The notes under the pieces were generated by a model. That model was not told where the DNA came from. It worked only from the letters and a program-made list of their open reading frames with translations, and did not search any database. From Hyalella azteca (Eukaryota > Arthropoda > Malacostraca > Amphipoda > Hyalellidae), in the NCBI RefSeq assembly GCF_000764305.2, contig NW_025939765.1:97073-161072 (forward strand): a stretch of 64,000 nucleotides of DNA, given 5' to 3'. Positions 23,019-33,345 of the stretch are shown one piece after another; the stretch's first letter is position 1; the number at the start of each line of letters is the position of its first letter. Both the position numbers and the translations under genes were made by a program.

Positions 23019-24326
23019 TTAGTCTACTCTGCCCTTTAGCAGGCTTACGCACGGAAAGGAGGATGAAAGATAGGCTGGTCTTGGGCAATGCTGGCCTCTG
23101 GCATGCATCCCCCCGCGAGGTGACACTCGTACGTGTCGGACACCCTGAATACTGGGAACTGCAAGGCACTGCGACGTCCCTGGCTGGGCGCCTGGCTGCG
23201 CCTGGCTGCGCCTGGCGGGTCTGCCTGCGGGCCCGCCCGCAGTCTGCTCATTGACCTGCTTTGGCCGCAGCTCCTCGAGCGTCTCGATGTAGTTCTGCGG
23301 GAGTGGGGGGTGAGAGGTGGGGGTGAGAGGTGGGCATAGCCACTCATTTCAGCAAGAAAAAAATAAGAGTTGATGTTACTTACAGCTTGTTGCTGCAGGA
23401 GCGTTTCACGCTCCTGCAGAGCTTCCTCGAGTAGCCCGTGGCGCATCTGCCAGTAGTCCCGCTCTCTGCGAGCAGCCTCCACCTCAGCAGTGGCGCGGGT
23501 AAGGAGTGCGCTATGCCGCTGCTCCTGCAATGACTTAAGTTGCTAAGATATCTGGGAGATTATCGACTACATCTGGGGAGACCTATCGACTACATCATTA
23601 TTTACTGCATTGTTTGTCTTATATATGGGGGGAGGGCAGGGAAAAAGTGGAAAAATGGGAAAAACGCGCATAAAAAAACCAATGTCTCGATGTTGTACAT
23701 AGTACGATATTTAAAGGAGATAGATTTTCTAAAATACCCCTTTTTGCCGTTTTCTTTAAATTTTACGTTTTATTACATAACCAAACCAAGCCAAAAACGT
23801 TCAAAACCTGCGCTTATGAAATTAAGCTAGACTGACTATCAGTTAGTGCAACCGTGTTACATACCACCACTACAGCAACATTCAATGTAACATGCAACAT
23901 TCAATACCTGTTCATATGCGCACTCTTCGGCGTGCTCCTTTAAGCTGCGGCAATCCAGCAGGCGTTTTTTCCAGTCACGACCTTCTCGTAGAGAGGAAAA
24001 AAATTGGTTAGGGAATCTGCGACTTAACTGAAAACCTTTAATTTTTAGAGGTTGGGTGTAACATCCAAGACACGGGATTATTCAAAAGTAATTGAGTAAT
24101 TTTTAAACTTCAAAATCTCTAATGCAACAAAAAAAAATATGTACAACACGCGAGTACAGTTGGCGGATAATCACTTACTTTGCCGGGCAGCTTCCTTCTC
24201 CAGCAAGGCATTTGCGCGCAGCAACTCTTCATTGGAGCTCTCGAGAGCGTTGACCCTCATGATGAGGCGCTCTCTTTCCTCCCACATGCGTTGAAAAACG
24301 GAATCGGGACTCTGCAACACAGCCAT
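23019..24326 (-). CDS. Coiled-coil protein of unrecognised family, 213 aa
   Basis: Four minus-strand exons join in frame: 24326-24179, 23984-23908, 23524-23384 and 23294-23019 (stop 23021-23019), with GT-AG at all introns; junction phases are 1, 0 and 0. Residues about 12-125 are almost entirely helical and charged, with repeated Glu/Leu/Arg heptads (for example MWEERERLIMRVNALESSN and RRERDYWQMRHGLLEEALQ), so an extended coiled coil is expected. The last exon gives NYIETLEELRPKQ, then a Gly/Pro/Gln/Arg-rich tail around residues 135-160 made partly of short GCGCAGCCAG repeats, then a basic end. The Met at 24326 may not be the true start: TGTTGCAG just after it could be an acceptor at 24315, which would imply more 5' exons. 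No function can be assigned. Confidence 0.7.
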
Positions 24327-24804
24327 TTATGAACTGAAGCACAGTCGTGGCATCTCTCGTGTAATCTTCTCATAAGCATCAAACACAATCACAATCTACC
24401 CATACATGTAAGTGAATGATATATTCCTAATATCACTTGACCATGATTAATTTTACCTATAATTGTGAGGGAAAATTTTAGCCTATAAATGTGAGAGAAC
24501 AATTTTACCTATACATTATTCATGAGAGAGAATGCTTTCACCTATGCTTTGGATGGAATATTTTCACCGCAACATGCGTGAAAATAAATTTCATCTAAAC
24601 AACTAAGAAAAAATCGCCTATAAGTGTGGGCGTGATGCAAGTAAAAGAAGTTAATTTTTGTCAGAATTATTGATGAACTCGAACGAACAAACAAATGAAG
24701 AAGCTAGATCGAAAAGGATTGGCACGATACGGTATTAGGAACTGGACTTCGCCTTGCTTCACTCCATTTTGAAGGACGTAAAAATCCGTTAGGTTTTTGA
24801 ATTT
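24327..24804. other. Upstream flank of the coiled-coil gene; no gene
   Basis: AT-rich, with five spaced variants of an ATTTT-CCTAT motif around 24450-24620. No domain was seen. Possible 5' UTR, intron or promoter. Confidence 0.3.
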
Positions 24805-25281
24805 CTACTTGTCGAGCCAAATTTGTCGACTGAGTAGCCGCAGGCCGATAAAGCAAGTCGAACGACGGTTGCCAAGTGGGTCGATGAATGACCAATTCAT
24901 ATAAGAGGGTTGACGATACGCTTGACGGTTGATCAAGTCGTACAATTGCGAACAGGTTGATTGCCGAGGCATGAAGTCATTGGGCGTTTGTCGAACCAAC
25001 GGGCGTTAGATACAATCGAGATTAGGTGGAGGATTCGTCGTCGAACTAGGCACCAACGCGGGAGACTGCTGGCCCGAGTTGGTTAGGTTTGGCGTCGGGC
25101 GCACATTGCGCTCGAGGGATTGTCGAATCCCTACCGAATTCCGTTTCAAATCGATCGATGCTTGGCTTGCTATAACACAATGGCCATATGACAATGGTTC
25201 TGCCCCAAAATTATCAGGGTTGAATATGCGATCCATTAGTTTCACTTGATGTGTATCAGTTTTACGCCGGTTTACATCCAA
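24704..25281 (-). pseudogene. Decayed coding stretch of unknown family
   Basis: Reading from the Met at 25281, the frame runs 91 codons, meets one TAA (25008-25006), then continues in the same frame for about 66 more codons to 24805. Coding-like sequence then resumes in another frame to 24704. The peptide is Asn/Pro/Gln/Ser-rich with basic patches (for example SLERNVRPTPNLTNSGQQSP), loosely like a retroelement Gag, but no diagnostic motif was found. One stop plus one shift over 190 codons suggests a recently dead gene or a chance open region. Confidence 0.3.
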
Positions 25282-26216
25282 ATTTAGGTGAATGACCGAG
25301 TGCCTGGTCTAATAGCGTTTTTACTCCGCTACAAAAATTATAACTGATCGCTGGCGACGTTCACGATAACATGTACACGCCAATCGACAAGCTCGTCGCA
25401 CAAATAGCCTCAACAGAATTGTGCAACGATATTTTCGTTAAACGGTGTTGACAATTTTTGGCTTCGCTGGAGTACTGACTATACACACTTGAAATCCAAC
25501 ACGTCCAGGAATATGCTTCTCTTCCATCAACGGCTGCTAGAGTGTTCATGCTGGAATAGAGTGACCCCTCATGGTCTACCTCATTTAAATGCCACCCTAC
25601 GCCCGATACTGATCTCATCTGGTGCATTAAATGTAGGGCTGGCGATAATAAATATTTTTTAACGAGTCACTGACTGACCACTCAATCGACGAATAATTTG
25701 ATAAATAACTCATGGGTGGAGCTTGGTTAAAATGGCCGATATGTTCATGTCGCCTGACAATATATGGTATCCAATGGGCTTGGTTTTAGAAATCGATCTG
25801 TACGAGTTCCAAATACGAAAATTATCAGCTCGATCAGCTATGAACGAAGGAGCGTACACTTCTGACGTAGCAAGCGACGATCGCCGGAATGACTCCAGAT
25901 TGGAACAACAATGCCTCTATGGCAATTAATTAATGAACCCTAGTCAAGCAACGTCATTTTTGTACACAAATTGAGTTTCAAATGAAAATCCAACGTGACA
26001 ATCGTTAACTAGGCTAAGTGGCGCTACTTCATCCTAAACACCGGCCGTCCAACTACATGTAAGCTGATAAGCGTGCACGCCTAATAACTGAAGCGTGGCG
26101 TTCACCGGTCAATATTCCTTCATATATTGAAACGTTTTCGCATCAACTTAGCGTATCAAATTAGCAATTACTATTAGTGTAGTCAATCAAGTCGAATGTA
26201 AAGTTTATCATGTACA
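25282..26216. other. No gene recognised
   Basis: Open frames at 25361-25627 (minus) and 25723-25929 (plus) have near-average composition and no motifs. No repeat family was recognised. Confidence 0.3.
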
Positions 26217-26222
26217 TTTATT
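26217..26222 (-). terminator. Polyadenylation signal for the secreted-peptide candidate
   Basis: Minus-strand AATAAA, 23 bases after the stop of the ORF at 26457-26245. The tight spacing supports that ORF being transcribed. Confidence 0.4.
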
Positions 26223-26244
26223 TCTTCGTTCGAAAAGTGACATT

Positions 26245-26457
26245 TTACATGAAATATACGATTGAATGAGAAAAATTTTCAACTGCTGAAAGATTTTTTC
26301 GATCCACTAAAGGATAGACTTCAATTTCAACAATATATAAAATCATAAAACTAGGAGCCGCATTTGCTGGCCAGGCAAAGAGTCGGTCCTGCCGAACAAT
26401 GTCAATGATGGTCAGCAAGACTATAACTAACAATACTGTACTAAGGAACAATTTCAT
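26245..26457 (-). CDS. Candidate small secreted peptide, 70 aa
   Basis: An intronless ORF starting with the second in-frame Met (MKLFLSTVLLVIVLLTIIDI), a strong signal-peptide or signal-anchor profile with a Lys after Met and an 18-residue hydrophobic core. The remaining 50 residues have no cysteines and end HSIVYFM. An upstream Met (26484) would add nine residues before the signal and is less likely. AATAAA follows closely. About 195 bp of its upstream region and first codons are duplicated at 27100-27303. It could be a neuropeptide-like or venom-like secreted product, or a chance ORF; no homologue is recognised. Confidence 0.35.
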   Translation of the reverse strand: MKLFLSTVLLVIVLLTIIDIVRQDRLFAWPANAAPSFMILYIVEIEVYPLVDRKNLSAVENFSHSIVYFM

Positions 26458-26624
26458 TTCATTTAACACAACACATATATACATTCAGAGAATTTAAACA
26501 CTATATTCAAAACTCGAACATTAAACTAAAGCAAATGCACTAACACCCACTACAGGTGCACTCGAAAATAGTGACAGTAGGTACGCTCCGACCAAGAAAC
26601 AGCAATCGACTGAGTAGAACTAAA
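26431..26624. repeat. Direct repeat, left copy (promoter and first codons of the peptide ORF)
   Basis: Nearly identical to 27100-27303, with two small indels (ATTTC near 26455; CTAATAGGGACG in the right copy). It contains the start of the peptide ORF and its upstream sequence. Confidence 0.85.
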
Positions 26625-27097
26625 GCCCCATCTACACGCTCAGTTTTACACAACGATTTGTCTGCGCAGTTCTAATCGTTGCAGATAAAACGTTGCGTGT
26701 GGACGGGAAAACTGCGCAGTTTTGGAGCCGGCGGGAAAACTGCGCATGCCATGCTCACTGCAAATTTCGGCACGTTTTCGTCATATAACTCACGAATGAA
26801 GGTGAAATTCTAAAAATGTCTACGAGCTAAACATCACCGTTAAGTCCTAATGAATACGTGTACCAAGTTTTATCGAGCTACGTTCATTACTTTGAGAGAT
26901 ATTCCATGCTCACCGAAAATTGGGGAGACCGGCCGTAAATTTGTCGGAGACGTCTCCATGGCGAGATCGCGCAAAACTGAGCAAACTACTCAGATAAGTC
27001 GGCACCGTGTGGACGCTCTAAAAATTGCAACGATTTCATTCCGACTTAAAACTGCGCAGACAAATCGTTGTGAAAACTGAGCGTGTGGACCGGCCTT
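26625..27097. mobile_element. Foldback MITE with long imperfect terminal repeats
   Basis: The left end (CCATCTACACGCTCAGTTTT, followed by ACGATTTGTCTGCGCAGTT) is repeated in reverse at 27016-27097. Inverted similarity extends about 50 bases, with additional ACTGCGCAG copies inside. It sits exactly between two 195-bp direct repeats. The class is uncertain; the CCACACGCTCAGTTTT terminus resembles GGCC..CACAC ends of Harbinger-like MITEs. Confidence 0.75.
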
Positions 27098-27099
27098 TT

Positions 27100-27303
27100 C
27101 AATACTGTACTAAGGAACAATTTCATTTAACACAACACATATATACATTCAGAGAATTTAAACACTATATTCAAAACTCGAACATTAAACTAAAGCAAAT
27201 GCACTAACACCCACCTAATAGGGACGCTACAGGTGCACTCGAAAATAGTGACAGTAGGTACGCTCCGACCAAGAAACAGCAATCGACTGAGTAGAACTAA
27301 GAC
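27100..27303. repeat. Direct repeat, right copy
   Basis: Duplicate of 26431-26624. It carries the peptide ORF start codon and eight following codons, after which it runs into the MITE, so it has a promoter-like segment without the gene body. Confidence 0.85.
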
Positions 27304-27436
27304 TAACACGGGCTTCAGGCCGGTAACGCCACGTCATCAAATAGCATGGTTGTCAACCCTACAAACAGCCGTAAAACTTACGACACAAAAATAAATTTAA
27401 GTAACTGAAATCATAAAGGGTGAATTTCCCTTACAG

Positions 27437-27567
27437 CGGGCAAAGAGGGGGTCAATGGGGAGGCAGAGAGGGGGTCAATTTGGCGGGCAGAGAGGGGGTC
27501 AATGGGGGGGCAGAGAGGGGGTCAATTTGGCGGGCAGAGAGGGGGTTTAATTTGGCAGGCAAAGAGG
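27437..27567. repeat. G-rich tandem repeat, about 24 bp
   Basis: About five units of CAGAGAGGGGGTCAATTTGG or the GGGG variant. The strong G-runs on one strand could form G-quadruplexes. Confidence 0.8.
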
Positions 27568-27748
27568 GGTAGGGTGGTTTATGAAGGGGGGGGAGTGAGT
27601 GAAAAAAAATTCGTGTCCAGAAAAGCGTGCAATAGAGCGGGGCATAAACGTGCAGTAAATCATCACTGACAGGCGCGTAGGTCTATATACATTTCGTCTC
27701 TGGAGGCTCGTTACGAGATATAAGAGGAATTTTCCCCAGTTGACCCAC

Positions 27749-28407
27749 CCACAGTAAGACCACAACCCACACAGCAGGACCACAACTCATACAGTAGGAC
27801 CACAACTCACACAGCAAGACCAAAACTCACACAGCAAGACCACAACCCACACAGCAAGACCACAACCCACACAACAGAACCTCAACCCACACAGCAGCAC
27901 CGCAACCCACACAGCAGGACCAAAACCCACACTGCAGGACCACAACTCACACAGCAGGACCACAGCTCACACAGCAGCACCACAACTCACACAGCAGCAC
28001 CACAACCCACACAGCAGGACCACAACCCACACAGCAGCACCACAACCCACACAGCAGCACCACAACCCACACAGCAGCACCGCAACCCACACAACAGGAC
28101 CACAACCCACACAGTAGCACCGCAACCCACACAGCAGGACCAAAACCCACACTGCAGCACCACAACTCACACAGCAGGACCACAACTCACACAGCAGCAC
28201 CACAACCCACACAGCAGGACCACAACCCACACAGCAGGACCACAACTCACACAGCAGGACCACAACTCACACAGCAGGACCACAACTCACACAGCAGGAC
28301 CACAACTCACACAGCAGGACCACAACTTACACAGCAGGACCACAACTCACACAGCAGGACCACAACTCACACAGCAGGACCACAACTCACACAGCAGGAC
28401 CACAACA
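27749..28407. repeat. 20-bp minisatellite, about 33 copies
   Basis: Units of CACAACCCACACAGCAGGAC with CCC/CTC and AGGAC/AGCAC variants. The last eight units are almost identical, which suggests recent expansion from that end. Because 20 is not a multiple of 3, the long minus-strand frames here shift through all three frames and are not genes. Confidence 0.95.
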
Positions 28408-28813
28408 AATTTGAGCAGGCGATGTATCAACCATGGCGTTTTGGTTGTGCGTTTGAGACGTGGAGAACGCAAGTGCATGCTAGCGAAAAAAACTTGGATA
28501 ATCTTCGATTCCTTCCCAGTCTTCGAATTCAGCGCACTACGATAGTCCCAACCTAACTTATGATTAGTTATGGTATTTCAAGTGCGAGTACAGTACAGTA
28601 CAGTTCACAACAGCATGCCGAGAATAACACGCAATGCCATGGATCACGAAGCCGAATCTTAAACAAGCTTGACTAAAAACATTTCGTTTGACAAGTGAAA
28701 AGTCACACTAAATCATTTTAGAGGTACAATGGGCAAAAACGATTAACCACAACTTAGGTCAACACGTATCAAATATTAAATTCATGTACAAACTTTAATA
28801 AAAGATAACTCAC
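28408..28813. other. Spacer; no gene seen
   Basis: Ordinary-composition sequence after the minisatellite with short AGTACAGTACAGT repeats near 28588. If the exon at 29042-28814 is real, this is the start of its intron. Confidence 0.35.
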
Positions 28814-29042
28814 CGAGAATCATAGCCTCCAGCCTCCCGTCTGCCGAAGTGATTCGGTGCTGGCGAAAACCTCCATAGTCCGAAGTGTGGAAACGCGGCA
28901 CGCTTGCCTGCTTCTCGGCAATAGTCATTTGGGTAAAAACTTCTTCCACGGAGCGCAGACTCGTTGAACGTGGACGTTGAGCTAGATATGTCTTGCCCAT
29001 GGCCGACATTCTGGACGCAAACGTCTGATTTCTCATCGACAT
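28814..29042 (-). CDS. Candidate first coding exon, unknown gene
   Basis: An open frame from the Met at 29042 ends at a strong donor (ATTCTCG|GTGAGT) at 28814, giving 76 codons plus one base. G+C is about 50 percent against an AT-rich surround, and the peptide looks like real protein (SVEEVFTQMTIAEKQASVPR, then RFHTSDYGGF). The following exon was not found. The product is not recognised. Confidence 0.45.
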
Positions 29043-29105
29043 CTTTGGCTAATGGCTATATATAGTTCTATGGCAAACTAGAACAAACAAAGTTGTAATA
29101 CTAGG

Positions 29106-29288
29106 CTATCCAGCTATCACAAATTGTGTCTTCAAAGTTTTAGCACAGAACAGAACTTCCACAAATTCAATAACCTTTCTCTTCACAAACAGCTTATCAA
29201 GTTCAGAGCTCAGGCAGCCAGTGCAGACCGTGACGTTCTGGTCAAATTTCTGGAATGGCGTATCGAGAATTTCTGATTTCTTCTTCAT
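29106..29288 (-). CDS. Candidate small ORF or exon, unknown
   Basis: A 60-codon frame from the Met at 29288, Lys-rich, with a CTGC pair in VTVCTGCLSSELDKLFVKRK. A TATAAATA box lies at 29321-29328 on the same strand, just 32 bases before the ATG. It could be an upstream exon of the 28814-29042 gene or noise. Confidence 0.25.
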   Translation of the reverse strand: MKKKSEILDTPFQKFDQNVTVCTGCLSSELDKLFVKRKVIEFVEVLFCAKTLKTQFVIAG

Positions 29289-29320
29289 CGTCAGAGCAAA
29301 CTAAGCTTGTTAATTCTATC

Positions 29321-29328
29321 TATTTATA
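29321..29328 (-). promoter_or_regulatory. Possible TATA box
   Basis: Minus-strand TATAAATA upstream of the ORF at 29288. The 5' UTR would be only a few bases, so it is weak evidence. Confidence 0.25.
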
Positions 29329-29776
29329 GAGCTTATACTCTTACTCCGATGACACTTAATTCTATTCCTAATTCGAGAAGTATGACAAATTTTTACATGT
29401 ACTTTATTTATTTTAAGAAGCGGTTATAAAGACTATCAAATTTGTACATAACTCAATATAATGTTCTTATTTTTAAATTTACCATGAAATAATGGATGAT
29501 GTCATCAATATTTAACTGGCATTTAAATTGCAGCGATCACCTGCTACTTCGCGCTACATTTACCGCAGCTTCAGCATCTTGCAAATAATTCAAAAGTATT
29601 TATCAAGGTTCAAAATTGCGTATTTAGGGAGTGTATGTGGTAGCCTTCACGTGAAATTTATAGAATTTAAAATAAATTCAGGACCCACTCTGATTAACTG
29701 GTAAGTATGAAAAACTATGACTTCCGACTAGTAAGTAAATTGGTCGGTCTAGCTTCGCGTAGACCATCGCAATGCG
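29329..29776. other. Spacer; no gene seen
   Basis: AT-rich. No repeat or gene was recognised before the MITE that starts at 29780. Confidence 0.4.
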
Positions 29777-29779
29777 TTA

Positions 29780-30675
29780 AGGCCCGTTTACACTACGTGA
29801 CTGATTCGGAAGGATCGAGAGTTCGAGACTGGACTGAGGCCAATAAGCCACATGGCTGGGCCTCAAAACTGGCGTGTGCGTTCAGACTACGCGCATGTGC
29901 TGGGATCAAGACTCACGACTATCGCAGTGCTACCACTCTGCCGCGCGCGACATTTCAGCTACTCGTTGGCCTTCGAAGATGGATCGTGCCAACGAGTAAC
30001 TTGAAGATTTTGGATTGAAGCCGAAAAAAAGGATTGAATTCAAAAGTTTTCGGCTATCTATATACCTAATAGCAGTTATGAAACGCAAAACCTAACCACA
30101 ACCGCGGTGTAAATGAATCCTCGGCACCTGCTCCAGATTTCAGGGTAGGTATCTTTCTTTCTTTTCATCTCTGATCTAAATTGATTTCGCAACGTGTGAA
30201 TTTTTTTTACGAATTTCTTCGATGTTCATAGATGCATCTGATTTCTTCATTTGTTCACTTATTTTTTCTAATGCTTGAAGTCTTGAGATTCTGTCTTTGT
30301 AAACCGAACTTTTTACTTTCCTTTCCATAGGCAAGGTGCCTGTCTATATAACTCAATAAGCCTCTCAGTAACATCTCTGTTCCAGTCCCCGTCATGCGAC
30401 ATTGCAAAGCAAAGTAAATGAACAGGTAATTGTGTGTAAATAGGGTAGGAGCGACAGCAACGCACAACCTACACAGACGGCAGTCAAAGCGACACTCTCG
30501 AGATGAGCGGCTCATCAGAGATGAGCGGCTCATCAGAGATGAGCGGCTCAAAAGAATGAACACTGCTTCATTCGCCGATGAGCCCGTGTCGATGGTCCGG
30601 ACTGCCTCAGTCTGGACTGAAAAAGCCAGTTTTTCAGTCGTCAGTCGCGCAGAGTCTCATAGTGTGAACGAGCCT
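29780..30675. mobile_element. Harbinger-like MITE with TTA target duplication
   Basis: The ends AGGCCCGTTTACACTA and, in reverse, AGGCTCGTTCACACTA form imperfect terminal inverted repeats of about 24 bp. Direct TTA repeats flank them (29777-29779 and 30676-30678), the TWA duplication typical of PIF/Harbinger. No transposase frame is present in the 896 bp. An 18-bp repeat (three units at 30498-30549, GATGAGCGGCTCATCAGA) lies inside. Confidence 0.7.
30498..30549. repeat. 18-bp tandem repeat, three units
   Basis: Each unit contains the palindromic core GATGAGCGGCTCATC. Located within the MITE. Confidence 0.8.
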
Positions 30676-30682
30676 TTAGTAT

Positions 30683-30738
30683 AACGCGCTGTCGATGATT
30701 GAATGGAGTTCACTTCATTCAATCATTGACAGCGCGTT
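30683..30738. repeat. Hairpin with 23-bp arms
   Basis: AACGCGCTGTCGATGATTGA at the start pairs with the reverse complement at 30716-30738 with one mismatch and a 10-base loop. It lies eight bases beyond the MITE end. Confidence 0.85.
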
Positions 30739-31390
30739 GAAAATAGAGTGAAAATTCATTGAAAGTTTCCAGCTACGTTGGAAATTCATTAAGTTTTGAC
30801 TTCTCGTAGTACGTGAAGTGGGTGAATGGAATTTCCTACATCAACGTGGACATCGAAGTATCGGGAAAAAATTACGTGGTCAAGGACGTTACGTATAGTA
30901 CTATACTCTATAATTTGATATCATTATGATATTTTATGGACCAATATGTGCCGTATTCACTTGTTCATGCGTCTGATTATCCCAGATAACTGAGAGATTA
31001 ATGGATTTTTAATGCTTTCTTCTCTCAATGAGTCCACCGCTCCGGCGCCGTTCCCTAATCAAACAAAAATAATAATGTGATTAATGTGACATAAATTTTT
31101 ACAATGTAGCCGAAATAACTTCGAAGAAATTCATATCTTCCCCCACAGCGACTATACAACAGGCGACACAAGGATAATGATATCAGATGACGAACTAAGG
31201 TTACCGATAATCTGATTGTTATACTAATTATTTTTTTTAAATACCATCATAACATCAACATGAATTTGTTATTTTTGTTCAGCGGAACCAATTCAGCACA
31301 TTTCAATAAAGAATTTTAGAGTGCTCCTCGAATTACGTATTTTTTAGAATGCAAATATATTGCACGCAAAAAAAATCGATTTCAAGCTCT
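30739..31390. other. Spacer; no gene seen
   Basis: AT-rich sequence without recognisable genes or repeats. Confidence 0.4.
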
Positions 31391-31677
31391 AGTATAGGGT
31401 GGCCCAGTGGCCCAGTGGTAGGGCAGGGTGGCCCAGTGGTTAAAAGTTCAGAGTACCAAGATATTGGCGCAGAGAGGCGCGGGTTCGATCCCAGCTCTGT
31501 GCGCCAGTTTCTGGTCAGAATCGGCAAGGAGGCCGGGCGGTTAAGCACAGCAGAATTGTAGCAGTGAGTTGCGAGTTCGAGACCGCAAAATGCTGCGAAT
31601 GTTCTGCTATGTTAAGAATCGGCGGCAGGCCCACGGCCTAATAAACGCCGAAACCGCTATTATTATTATTTATTATT
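31391..31677 (+). mobile_element. tRNA-derived SINE, copy 2 (best preserved)
   Basis: The head holds three GTGGCCCAGTGG-like A-box regions (a short local duplication at 31398-31445), then GGTTCGATCC (31484 on). The body continues to CGGCGGCAGGCCCACGGCC and ends in (ATT)n at 31660-31677. Same family as 1901-2158 and 60585-61107. Confidence 0.88.
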
Positions 31678-32654
31678 GTGATCTAACTTATTGTCGTCTG
31701 TCGTCGTCATAAATTAGCCCAATCAATAGCGAAACTAATAATTATTCATCGATTTATTTGGAATAAAGATGTGCATTGATATTGTTATAGAGTTCATGCT
31801 CTATAATCCAGCCTGGGAACAATACTATTGTCATGCCATCTAGATGCCATATAAATAATTCTGTCATGTGATGATTATACGATACTCAATATGTGCAGAA
31901 ACTTGCATCGAAAAGTATAAATAAATTTCCCTTGCTTTATATTTTTCTGATGAGATAAATAACAATCCACCATCAATGATTTCTGGGGAATATTTATAGA
32001 TTTAGAAAGATTGAAATTAACATTGAAATATTTTAGTACCAGAATCTTGCTCACGCGATTATCGAAAAACATTTTTATGGTTCTTAAGAACTAAATAAAG
32101 TAAATATACACATTTTTTAATGATAATTTAGTGAAACAGCATAAGTTAGCCTCCTGTTCACATAGCATGTATTGCATTATCAGTCGTCCAACACTTCACG
32201 TTACCAAATTTTCAATCCATCCTTCGAATTTTTACAAAATTCGTTCACTCATTCTGCGCCAAAATTAAGCGTGTTTTTCTCTCTTATTTATGCCTGGGAA
32301 TAATATTTTGCTGCGACCTGTAGGTGAAATGGCTGCTTATCACAAGTGCACTTCACTGACTTTCAACTTTTTCACTGACCCTGAATTTCCAACTCATTCT
32401 TAGTCTCAGAGAAGCGAGCGTCCGCTACGTAGTATTGATCTCTGCGGCGTTCACTTGACAACCGCAGAGTGTGGTAGCTGAGTATTTGGGTATAGCACCT
32501 GTGTGCGATGGTGCATCAGCCGGTATCTTCTATTGCGATGAACGATTTATTAGTATATTATTAAAACCTTGCTTCAGCGTAATACAAAAAAGTATAGTTG
32601 TAATTGTTTTTGCAAAAACAATAGTACTTCCATATAAAATCTAATAATTATTAT
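31678..32654. other. Spacer; no gene seen
   Basis: AT-rich with no convincing frame or repeat. Confidence 0.4.
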
Positions 32655-33345
32655 TATCCTACGAAGAGATTATCGGGACGTCTGGTACAGCATAACTTCG
32701 AGGCACGTTACATATTAGGAGAAATAATATAATAGAATAGAAGTGTCGGCGTTGAAGAAATAGGCCCATGGCCTGTTGCCGATTCTTGAACTTTTCGTGA
32801 CTTGATTCACAAGGAATCCGGCCTTTGGAACCCGATCTTTCCATAGCTGACGATTGATTGAGATAGCTGCTGGACTTATTGCCTGGTCCGTAATTTGCTA
32901 GGGATTTTAAGACTGAACATATGCTCCTGCATAGCTTCGTCTAGTCTGTTTTTGAAGATGTTCATACTCGGAGCGTCAACGATGCTATCAGGGAGGCTGT
33001 TCTACATGTCAGTGACTCGAAGCAAGAAAAAAAGTTGTCGCCTGGATGTGCTCCAGCGCTGTTTTTTTAGTTTATAGCCGTGGGCCTTGCTGTTGGTTCT
33101 TGTTTCAATTCTAGTAATTCTTCTGGGACCTCGTGTAAGCCATGAGTATACTTGTATGCTTCAATGAAGTCCCCACGCAGACGTCGATAACTGAGGCTTG
33201 GAAGCTTCATAATCTTTCCTCATAGGACTTGCCTGTCAAGCCCGGAACTATCCTCGTTGCGCGTCCCTGAACACTCTCTACTAAATTTTTGTCCTTTTCA
33301 AATTTCGGTGACCACACGACGTTTAATTCAGTTGCATGAACGCAA
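32655..33345 (-). mobile_element. CR1/Jockey-like LINE 3' end, reverse-transcriptase C-terminus remnant
   Basis: On the minus strand, scraps read VVWSPKFEKDKNLVESVQGR, then KLPSLSYRRLRGDFIEAYKY, then NSLPDSIVDAPSMNIFKNRL, in the order expected at the C-terminus of a LINE ORF2, with stops and shifts between them. A 3' UTR follows and ends in (TTCTA)n-like tail sequence at about 32705. Other 3' ends of the same family occur at 45385-45735 and 54415-54665. Confidence 0.85.

Noticed and set aside
23045..23530. 161-codon single-exon reading of the coiled-coil gene
   Set aside because: It reads through an intron with good GT-AG sites and shifts the last exon out of its protein-like frame; the spliced model keeps frame throughout.
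27947..28263. Cys/Trp/Val repeat protein on the minus strand
   Set aside because: Frame artefact of the 20-bp minisatellite.
27749..28407. CRISPR array
   Set aside because: Tandem units without spacers, in a eukaryotic genome.
31484..31500. tRNA gene suggested by A and B boxes
   Set aside because: The same unit is dispersed in several copies with an ATT tail and no cloverleaf; it is a SINE head.
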